Source of the DNA: Rutpela maculata
Taxonomy: Eukaryota; Arthropoda; Insecta; Coleoptera; Cerambycidae
DNA length: 64,000 nucleotides
Reading direction: 5' to 3'
Assembly (NCBI GenBank): GCA_936432065.2
Contig: OW386287.2
Location: 496,001-560,000, forward strand
The position numbers and the translations under genes are program-made. The first letter of the stretch is position 1; the number at the start of each line of letters is the position of its first letter. The notes under the pieces are model-generated. The model saw nothing but the letters and a program-made list of their open reading frames with translations, had not been told where the DNA came from and made no database searches. Shown here piece by piece: positions 23,697 through 34,509 of the stretch.

Positions 23697-24714
23697 GTAT
23701 ATTAAGTAAATAATAAATTTCTTATAGGAATTATTTTCGGAGTCAAATAACAGATTGACCGTATTATTATTGATATATGTTTTGATTATATTAAAATTCT
23801 GCATGCGGCGATTTTCCGACCGAGTTTTATTAAATGATCTATATACTAATTAAATGTTACTTGCTGGGATTGATATAAAACCCACTGTCTGATGATATAA
23901 AACATTTGCGAGTTACAAAAATATTCCTAAATTAAACACCCACAAACACACGTAAAACCACTTTTTAAGTCTGAAAGTGAAGAGAAAACAAAATAAATAA
24001 TTACCCGCGACCCACGCGAATACTCTTATAGGAAAAGCTGAAATATGGAATATTTTTAGAACAGTCTCGACGCATAAATATGAATAACTGAAAAGACGCT
24101 CTTTTAAGAACCCTTATAGCAGCTATAACGTTAGATGAATAAAACTGTTTTAACGAGCACTACAAATATCACAATCATATTAGATATTCCTGCTTCCAGT
24201 TCTAGTGTGGGAGACAGTAACACTGTTGGTTGCTATGTTTGTTTAAAATTGTTTTTTTTTTCGATCATATTAATGTAACTTATCCACAAAAGAAATATCT
24301 GCCACTTCGTTAGCGGACTTGGCACTGATATTACAGTATGACAGAAAATGATTTTCTGCCACTTTCATTGCAGACCGACGCGGCGTGCTGTTAACATAAA
24401 TATATAATTAAAATAAAGTCAATGTTAAAAAACTTGTGCTACCGGCCATTCGACGGAACATGGCTTTGGCAGGAGCAAAAAAAGTCCCGTCAGGCGTTGG
24501 CCCGCTGCCTGTGACAAAAATTTTCAGTTTTTCTGTTACATTTTATATAATTCATTTTGTTCGAAAATGCGATTTTCTAATTTCCAGGCGACTAATCAAA
24601 AGTGAAAACCAAACCAAGCTATCGCTTATAACTATAAAATGAATGAATATAGAAAGGTTTTCTATATAACAATACGACAAAGAAACAAATAGCTCTCCAA
24701 TAACACATACACAG
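23697..24714. other. AT-rich intronic sequence, nothing recognised
   Basis: No element ends, coding sequence or RNA gene can be supported here. Confidence 0.4.
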
Positions 24715-25040
24715 CAGGCGCGGATTTATGGGGGGGGGGGGGGGGGGGGGTAACGGGGTAATTACCCCCCCCAGATTCTGTAAATCATCAACTTTTGTTT
24801 TGAAATGTTATGATTTTTGTTAAAAGGGTAATTACCCCCCAAGAAACTTTCATTTTAAAATTTTGTTTTTTAGGATGAAAAAATTTTTTCGCATTTTTGC
24901 CCCCTGCTCTTCAAAAAAATTTTGGGATGAAAACTTTTTTTTCGGATTTCTCCACCCCGCTTTTCAAAAAAATTTTGGGACGAAAACATTTTTTTCGAAT
25001 TTCTCCCCCCCCCCAAGCTCAAGATCCAGATCCGCCCTTG
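24715..25040. mobile_element. 326-bp hAT-type MITE, sister of the element at 8714
   Basis: The tips are CAGGCGCGGATTTATGG and, inverted, CAAGGGCGGATCTGG. The flanks are ATACACAG (24707-24714) and ATACACAC (25041-25048), an 8-bp duplication with one mismatch. It holds a run of about 20 G at 24731 and two to three copies of the shared minisatellite (24870-25010). Confidence 0.8.
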
Positions 25041-25429
25041 ATACACACACAGTGATAATATAAGGTGAGTTCTCATGCATACGGTGATCCCAAAGTTTTT
25101 CTATTGGTGGAATTACTTGAAGTTAATTTGGCAGGCTGTCACCGTCCAAAAGTTTTAAATTTTACCCAACATCGGATAAGGTGGAATATTTTTTAAAATT
25201 TTCCGATATCGTATAGATCTTAACCTCACTTTTATTGATAAATTGTGCGCTTCCTCAAAATGTCTAAACAAATGGGTAAAACGAATTTAATCATAATTAC
25301 TACTCTGTGATAAAAAAACAGAAAAATACTATGATTATTTTGGGCGAGAAACTTTTAAAATAAAAAATTACGAGGTTTTACAACCTTTTTCAAAAAATAG
25401 GCCATAGGACAAGGTTTATCATATATCTA

Positions 25430-25790
25430 ACATAAACTTACATTTTAGTTTTTTAAGTTTTTTCTCATTTTTAATTTTTGTATCCGCATTTTTAGCTTGG
25501 AGCAGTACTGGCTCCAAGCGAACATTTAAAAATTCATGAAAATAATTTTTTAATGTAATGTTAACAAAAACGAGTTGCTAATTTATAGGTTAGATTTCCA
25601 ACCTACAAAAAACACCTTATTTTTATTAGGATATGGTATTTAAAACTTCATAAAAGTTAAATTAAAGAAAATTTTAATTGACAGTATGGGAAACAAGCAG
25701 AAATTTTAATATTTGCGACATAATTCTTGGAAATACTAAAAACATGTCTTTTTTGAGGGTAGTTGTGATGTCACGTGCAGATGCCTTGTA
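25430..25790 (+). repeat. Dispersed repeat, copy 1 (pairs with 42870-43215)
   Basis: The two loci share, in the same orientation, AGTTTTTTAAGTTTTTTCTC-like sequence, ATCCGCATTT..GGCTCCAAGC, AACATTTAAAAATT and GATTTCCAACCTACAAAAA, over about 350 bp with moderate divergence. The family is not recognised. Confidence 0.6.
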
Positions 25791-25961
25791 GTAGTCAAAA
25801 ATAATTTAATTATTTTGTCTGCCAATAATTTCAATGAATTTTTGATTATTGTTGAACAGTTTACAATGTTCGAAAACCACTAAAATCATGCTTAAATTAC
25901 CACTAAAATATACGATTATCAGATAAAATTGTTAATTTAAAAAACTAAATAGACACGCTAT

Positions 25962-26251
25962 TATAAATACTGCACTAAAAAGCAAAAAGTAATCATCGAA
26001 CCTGCTCCCTTTGTCTACTCCGCAAGGGCCTTAGTGTAAGCTGTGTTTGTGTATAAGTATAATATTTGAGTGTAAAAGCGTGGGGCGTTTTTCGAACGCT
26101 ATTTCGAAGAGGTTCGATAAATAATTAAAACGCTGATTATATTAAATGAAAAGCGCCCCACGCTTTTACACTAAGGCCCTTACGGGGTAAACAGAGAGAA
26201 CAGGTTCGATGATTATTTTTTGCTTTTTAGTGCAGTATTTATAAAAGTGTG
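25962..26251. repeat. 290-bp complex foldback element
   Basis: The outer arms (TTATAAATACTGCACTAAAA plus AGCAAAAAGTAATCATCGAA) are inverted at 26190-26251. A second stem pairs GTGTAAAAGCGTGGGGCG (about 26071) with its inverse near 26152-26172. The result is a large stem with a branched top. Confidence 0.7.
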
Positions 26252-26437
26252 CCCTCTAACTGCTCCTTTGACGTACAAGTCACAGGCGTAGAGGTTATTG
26301 TTCAGTAAAATACTTCGCAAAAACGAAGAGTATATTGTATTTGATCGGCACATTTCTAAATCAGTAAATATCGCTCGTAGAGAATTTTTTTTTATATCGT
26401 TATGTTAGTGAACGAATTCTGAACAACTTTCAAAATA

Positions 26438-26523
26438 TCCGTCTGTCCGTCTGTCCATCCGTCCGTCCGTCTGTCCATCCGTCCGTCCGTCTGTCCATCC
26501 GTCCGTCCGTCTGTCCGTCCGTC
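26438..26523 (+). repeat. (GTCC/GTCT)n microsatellite
   Basis: Tandem CCGTCTGTCC, CATCCGTCCG units span about 85 bp and are followed by CACGATAACTCAAGAAAG. GTCY microsatellites with such flanks are typical of the core of DINE-1/Helentron-type insect repeats, but no element ends were found here. Confidence 0.6.
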
Positions 26524-26842
26524 ACGTTTCTTGTAAGCACGATAACTCAAGAAAGAAAAATCCGATTATATTGAAATTTCGAGAGTAACTTAGTGTTAGC
26601 TAGAGGAAGAACCCTATTGTTTTTTAACAAAATAGATTGGTAAATAATAAAGTTATTAGTAATTTAAAATTTAAAAAAATATTTTTTACATTTGTTTATG
26701 GTTTGTAGTAAATAGAAATCTTGCGAAATGTTATTTCCTATTACTATTTTTTTTATATATTTTACTATAATGTGTTTCCTAATAATTACAATAAATTTAC
26801 TAATAGTATATATTACACTCATTAACAATTTTAGTAATAAGA

Positions 26843-27785
26843 AATGGTGGTGTAACGGCAAGAGTTTCGTCTCCAAGAAATTTCTCAAAAATTCTACGAA
26901 TTCAAACTGGGCGATAGTCCGTTAACCCGCAACATAACCCGAATCAGACAGCATAATGTAATCCTTTTCGATATCCGACACCCCCTACCATACCAGGCGT
27001 TGCCTATTTTCCGGCAACCTCTCTAGCCATACTTTCCTATACGACAACTTCTTATTTCTTCACCTTTAATCTTTACTAAAACCTATAACCAACCTTCTCT
27101 ATCTGTTTTATCCTTTTTGTTCTTTTGTCCTTTTTTGTTTCTAAATTCCATCTTGACCTATAAATTCTTAAAAACCAAAATATTTCTTACCATATCTTTT
27201 TAAAGTTCCACGACATTTTCCACCAGGGTGGAAATACTTCAAACGGGTTTTTTCGTTGAGTTCTGTTTTCCCGTGCCAACAACCAAAATTAAATAAGTGC
27301 TTTGCCTAGTGAGTGATAATTTTTTTACAATTTTCTTTTAATTAGCTTTAGGTCCGTGTCGACACATTTTTAATTTTATTTTAGTTTTTAAGTCTGCCTG
27401 TGACAGACAGAAGTACTAACTTATAAGACATCCGTCGTTAAGCCAAACCGGACCTGCCTCGCCCACCACGGCACTCAGCGCCGTGGTTGTCTGGCTGGCT
27501 CCGGGACAGGTTCCGGTGAGGCGCATAAATGTATATAAAAATGTTTAATAAATTGTTATTGTTGTTGTTGTCTCACAATTCAAGGGTCCCGGGTTCGATC
27601 CCTCACATCGTGATTTTTTTTCATAATTTTTTTTTTCACAACAAAGTTGATATCACAAAATTTAGAATGTCCAAAAACTAACATTATTTACAAGAAAAAT
27701 GCGAAGAGTATCCTATAGAATGTGTAACAATTATATAAAAAGCTCAGTAAATCGGCGAAGAGATAATACTTCCACTAGTTTTATA
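26843..27785 (+). mobile_element. tRNA-derived SINE split by a LINE insertion
   Basis: 26843-26873 gives the D-arm half (GGTGGTGTAACGGCAAGAG, TTTCGTCTC). The T-arm half resumes at 27570 (GTCTCACAATTCAAGGGTCC, GGGTTCGATCCCTCACATCG), with a clean B box. GTCTC occurs on both sides of the break, like a short target duplication. The body continues to about 27785 (CATTATTTACAAGAAAAATG, TAGAATGTGTAACAATTATA) and recurs at 33200-33290 and, inverted, at 63845-63960. Confidence 0.6.
26874..27569 (+). mobile_element. 5'-truncated LINE 3' region with (TTG)n tail
   Basis: About 700 bp lies between the two halves of the SINE. It has no open frame. The 3' end holds a strong GC hairpin (CACGGCACTCAGCGCCGTG at about 27465), then AATAAA and (TTG)n. 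This is the design of CR1/jockey-like 3' ends, but no coding sequence remains to classify it. Confidence 0.5.
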
Positions 27786-29770
27786 GATGTCACGGACATT
27801 GTTTAGAAAAAAATACATGTGGCAGAGCATCCCAACAAGAAACACAGTTAACATTAACTTCACTGGTATCCATCATTTCCTGACAAAACTGCACCCTTCT
27901 CTACCAGAATCATCTTCATTTAATCGATATACTATAATGGATGATATTTATTTCCTTCTTACCGATCTCTTACTAATATTTTAAGGAGCTCAACTTGGTA
28001 CTAAAATTTTTGGATTCTTCTTGTAGGTACTTTTGCAGGTGCTTTCTTTTCATTTGTTGTCGAACTACTCCTACCAGATTTTAACCAATTTTTAATACTT
28101 TTCGTTTCATAAAACTTCTGCTGTTGAATACGAAAAGAACCGCTTTTCATAACATGATGCTCAAATAGCCTATCATCGAGTTTATTATTTAATCCCGCTT
28201 ATACCTTAATCAGAAATCAGGTGTTTCACCACATTGGTTCGACCCTGTATAGATTTGTTAACTGGGTTTATAGCGACGTACATATGTTTTAGATAATTCT
28301 GTAATCTAATTGGTTCCTGTTCGCCGATACACTAATTGTATTAAGGATATTCTATCCACTACATTTCAGTTCCTGTTTATATAACACTCGACAAAGTGTT
28401 TGTGATATACTTAGTTATGTGTTTTTAAATTTAGCTGGTTCTAAACCTAAACATCGTTTCGTATATTTCCATATATTTGCAAGTAAGCTATGCAGAATAT
28501 CCATATCATCCAAATGTAGATAAGAGACTTTCTTAGGCTTTATCGGGTATTGTAACGATTCAAAATCTTTAATAACTAAAACCGGCAAATATTACAACGC
28601 ATTTTATGTTATTTTCATGAACGGCTGATGCAGATTAGTTGTGCAGACTCTTAAGGCAAGGACGTATCGATATTCTGAAAATAAAACTGAACTTGAACTA
28701 ATCCGTGGCAGTGATTTTTTTTGCTATACTTACATTGTTATTTGAAGAATTAATAAAATATCTAGTCTTTGAGTCTCTTAGGTAAATTAGCATACTTTAA
28801 TGTATTCTAACGCACTGCCTAATAAACGCTCCAGCCGATCTCATCCTAAAACAAGTCAGAAGCTTATGTTACTATTTTCCTTATAATTAATATGCAGTTA
28901 TTTAGATAAAAGTTAAGCAGAACAGATCGCCTAGATAGTTTTGTGTATGATTTAAATTCGTAAATTTTGTTAGGCTATATTTTGATTTTTAAGTTGACTA
29001 ATGTTAAAATCTCATTTAGGGATTTTTATTGAATAGCTAATTATAATATTCTCTTAAAATCTGAGTATTTGTTTAAACAAGATGAAAAAAGAAACAGATA
29101 TTTTGAATCCTGGAGGAACAGAAGGAAGTTCTCCAGGTACTGTAATTTTTGCCTGTAAACTAAACCTTCTTAATTTTTACGTTTTGTAATTGAGTAGAAA
29201 TCTACACATTACATATTTCGTAATAATATAATATCCAATCCTCGAAATATAATTTTCCTCTAAATATAAATACAGAAATTTATTTTTATATATTGTAGTA
29301 AGGAATGGAGGTTTACTTGCTAAAATTTTGACCTAAAATCACCAGTGGGAGATCCGGGTAAATATTGAGAAGTCAGACATGATTGTTTTCACGCAGAACT
29401 ATACTAAAAAGAAAATCATAACGTCAAGTAACCAAATTGAAATCAGGAAGTGCGTGAAGTACTTGAGTGTACATCTAGACACAGTAATGATAGTTAATGG
29501 ACAGTCTATTCCACACTTAGGACTCTGTATATGCGCTTGGCTAAGAATGGCAAAGCCAGCAAACAAAACAAAAAATTAATAGATACCGTTATTGTGAGCC
29601 CGGCCCTACAATAAAAAAACAGTTTTTTTTAAACAATTTTTTCGCCCCTTCGTAACTCATCACTTCCCCTCTTTATTTAAGAGACCTTTATGCACGTTGT
29701 CGTGACATAACGTCATTAGCGGACTACATCAAAGTTAAATCTCAGAAATTCTATTAATTCAAAGTTTGTG
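27786..29770. other. AT-rich intronic sequence, nothing firmly recognised
   Basis: Scattered short open frames (for example 27787-27984 and 29379-29579) resemble no known family. A possible 55-bp pseudo-exon at 29082-29136 was rejected. Confidence 0.4.
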
Positions 29771-29778
29771 ATAATCGG

Positions 29779-30279
29779 TAGAGATGCCGCAAGACCGAGA
29801 CTAGTCTCGGTTTTGTCTTGGTCTTGTCTTGAATTTCAAGACAAGACCAAGACAAGACCATCTCTGAAATTTTGAGACCAAGACAAGACCTGACCTTTCA
29901 AGACCAAGACTTTTGTCGAGAGTCTTGTCAAGAGTCTTGAGTTTTGTTTTTCTGTGGTACTTTGTAAAATATAAAATAGTTAGTTAAGAAATTGATTTAA
30001 AACAACAACAACCCCCTTCTGCACAGCCTTGGCTATGGATCTGGGGGTTGTCTACTATCTGTGGTGTGTTTATGTTTTATGTTTTTAATTCAGTTCTATT
30101 CACTTGCAAGTTAAATAAATCGGTCTATAATACTATACCAAGACAAGACTAAGACAAGACGAGACTCACTAGTTTAAGAAAGCTTCAAGACCAAGACAAG
30201 ACTAGTTAAGCCAAGACTATTTCGAGACCAAGACAAGACTCGCTTAGTCTTGTCTTGTCTTGGTCTTGCGACATCTCTA
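29779..30279. mobile_element. 501-bp hAT-type MITE made of AAGACAAGACC repeats, perfect 8-bp TSD
   Basis: The ends TAGAGATGCCGCAAGACC and (inverted) TAGAGATGTCGCAAGACC are flanked by ATAATCGG at 29771-29778 and 30280-30287. Both halves consist of CAAGACAAGAC repeats, in direct and inverted orientation. A foreign-looking segment of about 130 bp (roughly 29990-30125, ending AATAAAT) interrupts it. Confidence 0.88.
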
Positions 30280-30689
30280 ATAATCGGTTACAAAGAACAG
30301 TAGCTAAACTCTATCTCAACTATACTATATTCTCTGCTCTATCTAACTCAATTTTCACCCTTTTAGCTTTTTCTGTTTCTACGTTTCTTTTTGTTATTTT
30401 TATGCTTTTCCAAATTTATTTTTCAACAACCAGCTTCAACATTTCAACGATATAATTAGGAAGTTTCCATTTTTCTCATTTTCTCGTAATAAATAGTCGT
30501 AAAAATCTAAAAAATATCTGTATTTTTTTCTTAAATTATCTCTATAAATAAAAAAGTTATGGTCCTTCCAAGTTTAAAATGCCGCGATCATCTGGGCTGA
30601 GCTCGATTACGTCACAGTACATGATTCCGCCAACAGCGAGCGGGCGCGGGCACCTTTATACTCGCTGGCAGGCACCGGCAGTTTATAGC

Positions 30690-30905
30690 CAGCTTGCATT
30701 TGAGCCGGAAAAATTGCTAAAACATGCAATGTTGGCACGTTCATATTTTTCGAAAAACACCATTGGGACGATCGTATGATGTCGCGACGTAAAGAGGAAG
30801 TCTTCCAGATAAACCTGATCGTAAATTGCACGGCGAAATTCAAAAATTCGGCTCGACACGAACGAATGAAAAGTGACATTTTGTGACATTTTAGAAAATC
30901 GAGCA
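30690..30905 (-). repeat. Dispersed repeat copy 2 (pairs with 5243-5470)
   Basis: This is inverted relative to the copy near 5.3 kb. The frame with RAIYDQVYLEDFLFTSR and MVFFEKYER is kept. It abuts GC-rich sequence around 30600-30670 and a foldback element starting at 30943. Confidence 0.55.
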
Positions 30906-30942
30906 CTTACACTAAATAAAGGGAACATACAGCGCGCCGCCG

Positions 30943-32484
30943 CATAGTGGGGCAAATAGCTCATTTTTTGGACAAGCGATAATTCCCAAGCCTGGAATTA
31001 ATGAAATTAAAAATTTTTTTTTTTAAACTCTTCGTTATAAAATTGCCTTTAATTCTATCGAGCCCGAATTTTGAAATTTCAAAATTAAAGGACTAAAATT
31101 TTGAAAGTAAATTAAAATTTTATCAAAAGATTGTTTAAAATTATAAAAAATTGTTACTTGGGGGGTTTTTTTGGTTTCTAATCTCATTTATGATCCCCGA
31201 ATTTTGCGATTCAAAAAACCAAGATAGCGGATCCAATATGGCGGCCATAATATTTTTTTAAATTAAATGTACATGCACAAACTGTTAAAAATTGTTACTT
31301 TTAAGGGTTTCTGATCGAGAATCTGAAATCTAAATTACGTAATATCGTAATCTAAAATGGCGAATCCAATATGGCGGCCATAATATATTTTTAAATGAGA
31401 TGTACATGCACAAATTGATAAAAATTGTTGCTTTTAAGGGTTTCTGACATGAATATGAAGTCTAAATTATGTAATATCGTAATCCAAGATGGCGGATTCA
31501 ATATGACGGATCCAATATGACGGATCCAATATGACGGATCCAATATGGCGGCCATAATATCTTTTTAAATGAAATGTACATACGCAAATTATTAAAAATT
31601 AGGTTTAAAGATGTCAACATTTTTGATTGGTTATCTCATTTTTTTATAAGATGGCATATTCGAATCTGCCATCTTAGAATTCGAAATTACGAATGCGTAG
31701 TCAGCAATCACAAAAACCTGCAAGTAACAATTTTTAACTATTTTCACATATACATCATAATTTTTAAAAAATTTATGGTAGCCATATTGAATTTAATTAT
31801 CTGGTTTGCAAAATATCGAAATGTTAATATCCGAAACGAGATTAGCAAACTGCGAAACCCCCGAAAAACAAATTTTAACAGTTTCCTTCTTGATTTATCA
31901 TTCTCTTTTAACTTACGGACACCATATTGGATCCGCCATCTTGGATTTCGATATTACGTAATTTGGACTTCAGGTTCATGATCAGCAATCTCTAAAATCC
32001 CTAACAATTTGCGCATTTACATGTCAATTAAAAAAATATTATGGCCGCCATATTGGATTCGCCATTTTGGATTACGATATTATGTAATTTAGATTTCAGA
32101 TTCTCGATCAGAAACCCTTAAAAGTCCTAAGTAACAATTTTTAACAGTTTGTGCATGTACATTTCATTTAAAAAAATATGGCCGCCATATTGGATCCGCT
32201 ATCTTGGTTTTTTGAATCCCAAAATTTGGGGATCAGAAATGAGATTAGAAACCAAAAAAAAACCCCCAAGTAACAATTTTTTATAATTTTAAACAATCTT
32301 TTGATAAAATTTTAATTTACTTTCAAAATTTAGGTCCTTTAATCTTGAAATTTCAAAATTCGGGCTCGATAGAATTAAAGGCAATTTTATAACGAAGAGT
32401 TAAAAAAAAAAATTTTTAAATTTCATTATTTACAGGCTTGGGAATTATCGCTTGTCCAAAAAATGAGCTATTTGCCCCACTGTG
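30943..32484. mobile_element. 1.54-kb foldback element with long TIRs and tandem internal units
   Basis: The tips CATAGTGGGGCAAATAGCTC and (inverted) CACAGTGGGGCAAATAGCTC continue into arms of about 650-700 bp meeting near 31.7 kb. Each arm holds repeated units of roughly 120-140 bp with ATATGGCGGCCATAATAT and AATGTACATGCACAAA. The flanks GCGCCGCCG and GCGCCGGCA look like an imperfect 9-bp duplication, which would fit a MULE-type element, but this is tentative. The longest internal open frame is not a gene. Confidence 0.7.
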
Positions 32485-32924
32485 GCGCCGGCATGGCAAG
32501 TCAGCGCGTTGTGTATTGTGACGTCACGGTGGACTTCAGCCGAGGCGAAGTATTCAAATAAGAAATTGAATAAGTTCGTGAGTTTTTCAGATATCGAGAT
32601 AATTTATTTTTTGCTTGACTAGTTGTCTGAAAGACTACTAAATGAGGTTGGATGTACATGATATTTTAAAATAGGAAACTTCCTAATTGTTTAATAAATT
32701 AAAAACATTTTACCAATAACGATTTAAGCGGTCCGGAATTGCCGCTCGCTTTCCCTGATTACCGTTTTTTGGCTGATAATTCTCCCACAGCAGCATGCTT
32801 TTAGCATCCAAATGGTTTTTATTTGTATATCTCTTTATTTATATAAAAATTGCCTTCAGTTCTCTTTTGAACATGTTTATAGTTATATTGTTTTATTCAT
32901 TTGCACTCCAAGGAGTAAAACCGA

Positions 32925-33090
32925 ATAAACCGTATTTTTATTGTTTGTCTATCTCGGCCCCGCCCCGGTCAGTCCTTCAACTGTTACGGTGCTTTGCACC
33001 ACGGATGTTAAGCTGACTGGCACGGGTGCTCGGGAAGGATAATCGCTTGTACTTTTAATTCATAATAAATTTGTTTTAATTGATTGATTG
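32925..33090 (+). mobile_element. LINE 3' end with (GATT)n tail
   Basis: This is a GC-rich block containing CCCCGCCCCGGTCAGTCC and an imperfect stem GGTGCTTTGCACC, then AATAAA and TTGATTGATTGA. It is directly followed by a tRNA T-arm-like sequence, the same arrangement as at 27.5 kb. Confidence 0.45.
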
Positions 33091-33300
33091 ACTTGAAATA
33101 TGAAGATTCCTGGTTCGAACCACAATTAGGTAGTTATTTACTTATTTTTTTAAATTTATTTTATACTGACGAGTGTTTCCTCAACTAAGTCGACATCATA
33201 TAATTGAAAATGTCTAATACTATAAAATTATTTGCAAGAAAACTGCAGTCTCCTAGACAATTTTACAAAAAGTTCAATAAATCGACCGAGGAGTATGTTT
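33091..33300 (+). mobile_element. tRNA-SINE 3' portion (T-arm and body)
   Basis: ATTCCTGGTTCGAACCACAA resembles a tRNA T-arm with B box. The following body (AATGTCTAATACTATAAAAT, TTATTTGCAAGAAAACTGC, CAATAAATCGACCGAGGAG) is a diverged match to 27640-27770 and to the inverted copy at 63845. The D-arm half was not found. Confidence 0.45.
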
Positions 33301-33355
33301 ATTCCGATTAATCCTTACAAGATAATACTAGTATTTTTTATCACAGTTTGTATAA

Positions 33356-34243
33356 TGGTGCGGGAGCTACGTGGCTTTTTCGGAAACTTATCGTTACAAG
33401 CATTTTCTATGCGTTGATTAATTCTATCGAACTTAAATAACGACAAAATAGACTTTGGCAGATGTTAGCCCGTCGAGTTGGACGTGGTTTAAGATATAAA
33501 AATCAGTGAAACTATATCATCGTTACAAGGCTAATTTTTTTTATGTGTACACAATTTATGTTTAGAATGAAGAAAATAAGATCGCCAGAAAATGTGGGCC
33601 ATCAAGGGCGCAGCCCGAAAGGTCAAATATGTAATAAAACGAAGTTATATAACATGATCGTTACAAGCTTTTTTTTTAGCTGAGCATGTTTATTTAAATG
33701 TTTTGAACACAGAAAAAAATTCCCAGAAAGAAACTCCCGTCAGTAAGGCTAACCAGAAAGAAAATGTTTAGGATTTTTTTTCGCATATTTCATCTCATCG
33801 TTACAAGTTCTGGCTCCTTTTTAAAGCGTAAATATAAGCTCCTTCAACAATAGAATAGCCCCCCCAGAAAGTTCTTAGTGTCAACAAAAGTACCATAGGC
33901 TCTTAAATATACAGGAATTTAACACTTTCGGCTAACTCGACTTCCTACTGTGTCTCAGATGTATTGTATCATTATTACCTTTCTGGTTGCATCTCCTGAC
34001 GGCCCACACTTTTTGGCGATCTTATTTTATTCATTCTAAACATAAAATGTGTACACACGAAAAAAATGAGCCTTGTAATGATGACATAATTTCACTGATT
34101 TTTAGACAGTGTTCGTGACGCTCCTGCCAGGAGGTGCCCCGCCAGAAGTCGATTTTATGAATCGTTATCATCCATTAAACCATAAAAATATTTCAAAGTT
34201 CATAAAACGATGACGTGCCGAAAAAGCCACCTAGTTCCCGCTC
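33356..34243. mobile_element. About 0.89-kb foldback element with CGTTACAAG repeats, ending 60 bp from Rim exon 2
   Basis: GCGGGAGCTACGTGGCTTTT near 33360 pairs with the inverted block ending CTAGTTCCCGCTC near 34242. Further inward, TTATGTTTAGAATGAAGAAA plus ATAAGATCGCCA pairs with TGGCGATCTTATTTTATTCA near 34015. ATCGTTACAAG recurs at about 33391, 33520, 33652 and 33796, so the interior is a tandem array of roughly 140-bp units. TATAA flanks both ends, a possible 5-bp duplication. Confidence 0.6.
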
Positions 34244-34304
34244 TATAACATTACATAATTTACAGAAGACCAACAATGACCGAATGAAAATGTGTTTATT
34301 TCAG

Positions 34305-34509
34305 AAGGAAGGCTGATGAGGTTCAGATTTTGGAGGAGACGATACGTGCCCGCAACGAACAACAAAAAAAGGCCGGCGTAGAACTGGATGCAACTTGCCA
34401 CATATGCCTCAAAACTAAGTTCGCAGATGGTGTCGGTCATCTGTGCAACTACTGTTCCATCCGATGTTGTGCCCGCTGTGGGGGAAAAGTTACGCTAAGA
34501 TCAAATAAG
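34305..34509 (+). CDS. Rim: Rim coding exon 2: linker helix and first six zinc-finger cysteines
   Basis: The exon follows a TTATTTCAG acceptor, and its first base completes the Arg-38 codon split with exon 1. It encodes residues 39-106: a charged helix, then CHIC (Cys69, Cys72), the conserved stretch LKTKFADGVGHL, CNYC (Cys85, Cys88) and CARC (Cys93, Cys96), ending GGKVTLRSNK. These are six of the eight ligands of the FYVE-like zinc finger that in RIMs binds the Munc13 C2A domain. The KTKFADGxGHLC block is diagnostic for RIM. The donor AAG|GTATGG is in phase 0. A foldback element ends only about 60 bp upstream of this exon. Confidence 0.95.

Larger units (their letters stand above)
13686..34304 (+). 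other. Rim: Rim intron 1 (about 20.6 kb)
   Basis: The borders are GTATTT and TTTATTTCAG. The intron is AT-rich and largely built of mobile elements, listed separately. Stretches in which I recognise nothing beyond AT-rich or low-complexity DNA are 15130-16110, 18100-18800, 19840-20180, 23700-24710, 27790-29770 and 32490-32920. No further in-phase exon was recognised, and the exon 1 to exon 2 junction matches RIM proteins without a gap. Confidence 0.8.

Noticed and set aside
26438..26523. CRISPR-like array of short repeats
   Set aside because: It is a simple (GTCC)n-type microsatellite without spacers, in eukaryotic DNA.
29082..29136. Possible 55-bp exon (MKKETDILNPGGTEGSSPG) between AG and GT in intron 1
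   Set aside because: 55 bases would shift the Rim frame (one base over a codon multiple), there is no polypyrimidine tract, and RIM proteins have no such segment between exons 1 and 2.
31574..31981. 135-codon open frame on the + strand
   Set aside because: It lies across the centre of a foldback element and is built from mirrored repeat units; no protein family resemblance.
33091..33130. tRNA gene
   Set aside because: Only a T-arm-like sequence is present, without D-arm or acceptor stem; better explained as a SINE remnant.
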